A DNA stretch of 9,011 bases from an uncultured Selenomonadaceae bacterium (lineage in GTDB: Bacteria; Bacillota; Negativicutes; Selenomonadales; Selenomonadaceae), in the NCBI GenBank assembly GCA_958415865.1, contig CATYZV010000058.1:1-9011 (forward strand), written 5' to 3'. The first letter of the stretch is position 1. Every line of letters starts with the position of its first letter. Of the stretch, positions 6,457 to 9,011 are shown one piece after another. Position numbers and translations under genes: made by a program. Under the pieces are notes generated by a model. That model was given only the letters and a program-made list of their open reading frames with translations. It had not been told where the DNA came from and made no database searches.

Positions 6457-7440
6457 CTATTTTCCTGTATATCTATCAGCAAAAGCTCGTATTTCCTGCA
6501 TGGACTTTAAGCTGTCATCCATCTGCGGCAACAGTACAGCAAAGTCATGCGGCATACCTGCATAAACACTCAGCGTAACATTTACTCCGTCCGCCGCTGC
6601 CTTTTGAGCAAGTTCTTGACATTCCGTCAAAAAAAGATCATTGCCTCCGGCTTGAATCAGCATCGGCGGCAGGCTTGATAAATCCGCATTAATAATCGAC
6701 AGCCTAGGGTCATCTAAAGGCAGATCACCTGCATACAGCGGTTTTTTTACCGCGCCGTTGAGCGGCGTTCCGATGCCCAGCACTTGGTCTTTATCTTCAT
6801 TAAAATAGCGCGAAGTCCCCTGCTTATGCTCAAAATCCGCCCAAGGAGATTGCAAAACCAAAGCCGCCGGCTGCGGCAGACTATGCTCTTTTAAATAAAG
6901 AGACAGAGCTACAGCCAGATTGCCCCCGGCAGAATCACCTAGCACAATAATATTGTTCGGCTCTATGCCCTGCTTCAGCATACCTTGATAAACCTTCACT
7001 GCATCTTCCAATGCGGCAGGATAAACATATTTCGGAGCCAAGCGGTAATCAACGCTGTACACAGCGAAAGCCCCTGCCAGCTGCGCATCCTTCAACGCCT
7101 CCCGGCGGTAAAAATCATTCAAGCCCGCCACATATCCGCCGCCGTGCAGATGCAGCAGCACTCTGTCCGACTGCTTTTCTTCAGCCTTGAACAGTTCCGC
7201 CCTTGCACCATCGACATTGAGCTTTTCCCACTGCCAGCCCTCAGGCACAGCAAACGCTTCTATAGGCTTTTTCTTCTGCCAGAAATCATTCATCTGTGCA
7301 GAGATATACGCCTGCTTTTCTGCACCGCTTAATACAGCACCCTGCTGCGCCGCCAAACCAGAAACCGGCAGCCACAATAAACTGACTGCCACAGCCAGCC
7401 CCGCCAGCCATTGGCCCACATTGAATTTCATCCTATTCAT
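6457..7440 (-). CDS. Secreted alpha/beta hydrolase of the hormone-sensitive-lipase type
   Basis: This is a predicted carboxylesterase or lipase of the Abhydrolase_3/type IV family, 327 aa. A signal peptide (residues 1 to about 31, hydrophobic core GLAVAVSLLWLPV, ending GLAA) sends it across the inner membrane; there is no lipobox. The oxyanion-hole motif HGGGY is at 99-103. The nucleophile elbow GDSAGG (168-173) has Ser170. Asp268 in GGNDLF and His298 in MPHDF complete the triad. The ATG at 7440 is chosen because AGGAGGGA (7445-7452) lies just upstream. An in-frame ATG at 7467 would place the ribosome binding site inside the gene and spoil the signal peptide. Its natural ester substrate is unknown. 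It lies between the cyclophilin-like and flavodoxin lipoprotein genes in the same direction. Confidence 0.91.
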   Translation of the reverse strand: MNRMKFNVGQWLAGLAVAVSLLWLPVSGLAAQQGAVLSGAEKQAYISAQMNDFWQKKKPIEAFAVPEGWQWEKLNVDGARAELFKAEEKQSDRVLLHLHGGGYVAGLNDFYRREALKDAQLAGAFAVYSVDYRLAPKYVYPAALEDAVKVYQGMLKQGIEPNNIIVLGDSAGGNLAVALSLYLKEHSLPQPAALVLQSPWADFEHKQGTSRYFNEDKDQVLGIGTPLNGAVKKPLYAGDLPLDDPRLSIINADLSSLPPMLIQAGGNDLFLTECQELAQKAAADGVNVTLSVYAGMPHDFAVLLPQMDDSLKSMQEIRAFADRYTGK

Positions 7441-7465
7441 AAAATCCCTCCTACCATCTATCACC

Positions 7466-7521
7466 AAACACTATCCACTGAATACTGCCCACTAACCACT
7501 ATCCACTACTCACTAATCACT
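7466..7521 (-). repeat. Heptanucleotide tandem repeat, eight units
   Basis: Read on the minus strand, eight consecutive 7-base units keep exact phase: AGTGATT, AGTGAGT, AGTGGAT, AGTGGTT, AGTGGGC, AGTATTC, AGTGGAT, AGTGTTT. A decayed ninth unit (GGTGATA) lies at 7459-7465. The consensus is AGTGGNT. The array starts inside the last codons of the cyclophilin-like gene, supplies its TAG stop (7506-7508), and ends near the ribosome binding site of the hydrolase gene. Confidence 0.85.
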
Positions 7522-8048
7522 GCCTCAATCTTAATGCTGCCCGACAGTTCCTCAATCATCTCTGTTCCTTGCACCGCATGTCCCAATTCAAACAAGCTGC
7601 TGTTTTTGTTAAATCCGCCATAGAACATCACAACATCTTTCCACGGCGCGTAATAAGCAAGCGTACCGACTGCATTTTCCGCCAGCGGAGCATTGCTCGT
7701 ATCGAGCGCATCGGGATAGAAAATCTTTTCATTATCGCTGTAATCTTGCACTGCTATCGTCAACGGCAGCTGCGCATACAAGCTCTCAGCCGCCGTGCCG
7801 GAGTTTAGCTCAAAGACGACTTCATGACCCTGTGCATCTGAAACTTTTATGCGTTTTGCCTCATTGCCTGAGCTGCCTGAATCATCCGAACTCACACTGC
7901 TCTGCACCGCTGTATCAGCCGTCGATGTGCTTTTAGCTGAATCAGCCCTATCCTGTGCTCCGCAAGCTGTCATGGCAAGACACATCACTATGCCTATACC
8001 CAGCATAAATCCTGTTTTGAGTTTTTTTGCCAATTTCACTGCTTTCAT
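7506..8048 (-). CDS. Cyclophilin-like-fold lipoprotein
   Basis: This is a 180-aa exported protein. The signal peptide has a basic start (MKAVKLAKKLK), a hydrophobic core and the lipobox MTAC (Cys29). A Ser/Asp/Ala-rich linker (about 30-67) leads to a small beta-rich domain of the Cyclophil_like2 family. Recognised blocks are VVFELN, QLPLTIAVQDYSDNEKIFYP, NAVGTLAYYAPWKDVVMFYG and FELGHAVQG. It lacks the active-site pattern of true prolyl isomerases as far as can be judged, so isomerase activity is uncertain. Such domains often accompany flavodoxin and aldo/keto reductase genes in gut anaerobes (from memory). The ATG at 8048 is preferred because AGGAGGA lies 7 bases upstream; the in-frame upstream start at 8090 would overlap the reductase gene and displace the signal peptide. 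The last residues (ISE) and the stop come from the heptad repeat. Confidence 0.85.
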   Translation of the reverse strand: MKAVKLAKKLKTGFMLGIGIVMCLAMTACGAQDRADSAKSTSTADTAVQSSVSSDDSGSSGNEAKRIKVSDAQGHEVVFELNSGTAAESLYAQLPLTIAVQDYSDNEKIFYPDALDTSNAPLAENAVGTLAYYAPWKDVVMFYGGFNKNSSLFELGHAVQGTEMIEELSGSIKIEAVISE

Positions 8049-8079
8049 TTTAAGTTCCTCCTCAATCGCCGATATACAC

Positions 8080-8931
8080 TCACTGTACAAATTTTATGCC
8101 ATGCAGGCGATACACTTCATCCACGCTTCGTACATCCAGTATCAAAGGCTTCATCTCATCCAACTGATCAATAGCTGCCATATCTTCTTTATCAATCGTG
8201 AATTTTTGCGAGGCTATGTTTTCCGCAATGCGATTTTGATGAACACTCTTTGGTATAGCGATAATGCCGTTCTGCCTCAGCCATGCCAGTATAACCTGAG
8301 CTGAAGTCATGCCGTATTTTTTGCCAATCCCGCTTAACACCTCACTGGTGAAAATATTGTTCATCCCTTCAGCAAACGGAGCCCATGCCATAGGAGCGAT
8401 ATTATACCGACTCATAAATCGGCGGAGCTCTCGCTGCTGACAGAACGGATGCAGCTCAATCTGATTTACCGCAGGCTTTATTTCATGCGATAAAATCAAA
8501 TCAGCTAAGCGGTCTTTTGTAAAATTGCACACTCCGATAGCTCTGACTTTGCCTGAGGCATACAGTTCCTGCATTGCCCGCCAGCTCCCATGGTAATCAC
8601 CGTACGGCATATGAATTAAATACAAATCGAGGTAATCCGTCTGCAAATTTTCTAAAGTCTTGGCAAAAGATTTTTTTGTATTTTCATAGCCTGCATCCTG
8701 AATCCATACTTTGGAAACAAGAAAGATCTCTTTTCTATCTATGCCGCTCTTCTGCACGGCTCTGCCAACTGCTCTTTCATTGCCATAGCAGGCCGCCGTA
8801 TCGATCATCCTATAGCCGGAATTCAAAGCATTTAGCACTGCTGTTTCACAGATAGATTCATCCGTGATTTGAAAAACACCCAATCCTATTAACGGCATAT
8901 ATACATTATTGTTTAGCTTTATCTTATTCAT
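8080..8931 (-). CDS. Aldo/keto reductase
   Basis: This is a cytoplasmic NAD(P)H-dependent reductase of aldehydes or ketones, 283 aa, normal for the 2,5-diketo-gluconate-reductase-like (AKR5-type) group. The catalytic tetrad is complete: Asp44 (RMIDT), Tyr49 (ACYGNE), Lys74 (LVSKVW) and His107 (DLYLIHMP). Other family blocks are GKVRAIGVCNF, NQIELHPFCQQ, and IAIPKSVHQNRIAEN near the C-terminus, which binds the adenosine phosphate of the cofactor. The ATG at 8931 has only a weak upstream purine stretch (GAGATGG). It is the first gene of the leftward series: a terminator lies just upstream, so its own promoter should be in the short gap at about 8932-8967. It is the only clearly soluble cytoplasmic enzyme of the seven. 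Its physiological substrate cannot be named from sequence. Confidence 0.94.
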   Translation of the reverse strand: MNKIKLNNNVYMPLIGLGVFQITDESICETAVLNALNSGYRMIDTAACYGNERAVGRAVQKSGIDRKEIFLVSKVWIQDAGYENTKKSFAKTLENLQTDYLDLYLIHMPYGDYHGSWRAMQELYASGKVRAIGVCNFTKDRLADLILSHEIKPAVNQIELHPFCQQRELRRFMSRYNIAPMAWAPFAEGMNNIFTSEVLSGIGKKYGMTSAQVILAWLRQNGIIAIPKSVHQNRIAENIASQKFTIDKEDMAAIDQLDEMKPLILDVRSVDEVYRLHGIKFVQ

Positions 8932-8964
8932 CAGCTACCATCTCTTTTTCATTTATACATTCAT

Positions 8965-9001
8965 AAAAAAATGCAGATATTCGATCGAATACCTACATTT
9001 T
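8965..9001 (-). terminator. Rho-independent terminator of a gene beyond the right edge
   Basis: Two 17-base arms (8985-9001 and 8968-8984) meet at TCGATCGA. Read as minus-strand RNA they pair throughout, with two G:U wobbles, and are followed by a run of seven U (8965-8971, partly within the stem). On the plus strand the same two positions would be A:C mismatches, so the leftward direction is favoured. It should end a leftward transcript entering from outside the window and insulate the aldo/keto reductase series. Confidence 0.75.
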
Positions 9002-9011
9002 AATACAGCTT

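Noticed and set aside
5857..6565. Plus-strand open frames of 130 and 163 aa opposite the flavodoxin gene
   Set aside because: They are complementary-strand shadows of the flavodoxin and hydrolase codons, with no recognisable domain.
7459..7521. CRISPR array or IS terminal repeats
   Set aside because: The unit is 7 bases with no spacers, and there is no transposase or target-site duplication nearby.

Overview
The window looks like a chromosomal stretch from an anaerobic, low-to-mid GC Bacillota, most likely a diderm Negativicutes (Selenomonas, Phascolarctobacterium or a relative). This placement is an inference from gene content and remembered protein style, namely a Na/Pi symporter with a PhoU-like tail, an ApbE/NusG-II/Gx cluster, and a conserved small MerR protein beginning MTKEEACSRY. 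No rRNA, tRNA, CRISPR array, transposase or phage gene is visible. Coding density is high and no gene-free stretch exceeds 300 bases.

Left block (55-2600, plus strand): a two-gene operon. A Na+/phosphate symporter with a C-terminal PhoU-like domain overlaps by ATGA a lipoprotein related to the phosphate-binding protein PstS. The PstS-like protein has its two halves in swapped order. The part that is C-terminal in ordinary PstS (RE-GSGTR onward) comes first, and the part that is N-terminal (GSSS to IF-G-W-D) comes last. It appears to be a circular permutation, and no Pst ABC transporter genes are nearby. A strong terminator and a second, long palindrome close the block.

Middle block (2758-3596, minus strand): two small MerR-family regulators in tandem. 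One is a canonical cysteine-free type. The other has a degenerate helix-turn-helix and ends inside a 13-bp palindrome.

Right block (3686-8931, minus strand): seven genes in one direction with short gaps and no terminator seen between them. In transcription order they are aldo/keto reductase, cyclophilin-like-fold lipoprotein, secreted alpha/beta hydrolase, flavodoxin lipoprotein, ApbE FMN transferase, NusG-domain-II membrane protein and Gx-family membrane protein. Five of the seven products carry an export signal or a membrane anchor facing outward, or are membrane proteins. The last three match the FmnB-EetA-EetB trio of flavin-based extracellular electron transfer loci. The set therefore suggests an extracytoplasmic flavin/redox module, probably controlled by the MerR proteins; this is inference. 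A minus-strand terminator at the right edge (8968-9001) separates it from whatever lies beyond.

A short heptanucleotide tandem repeat (7466-7521) supplies the stop codon of the cyclophilin-like gene. It and the 13-bp palindrome at 3200-3212 are two cases of repeats forming gene ends.
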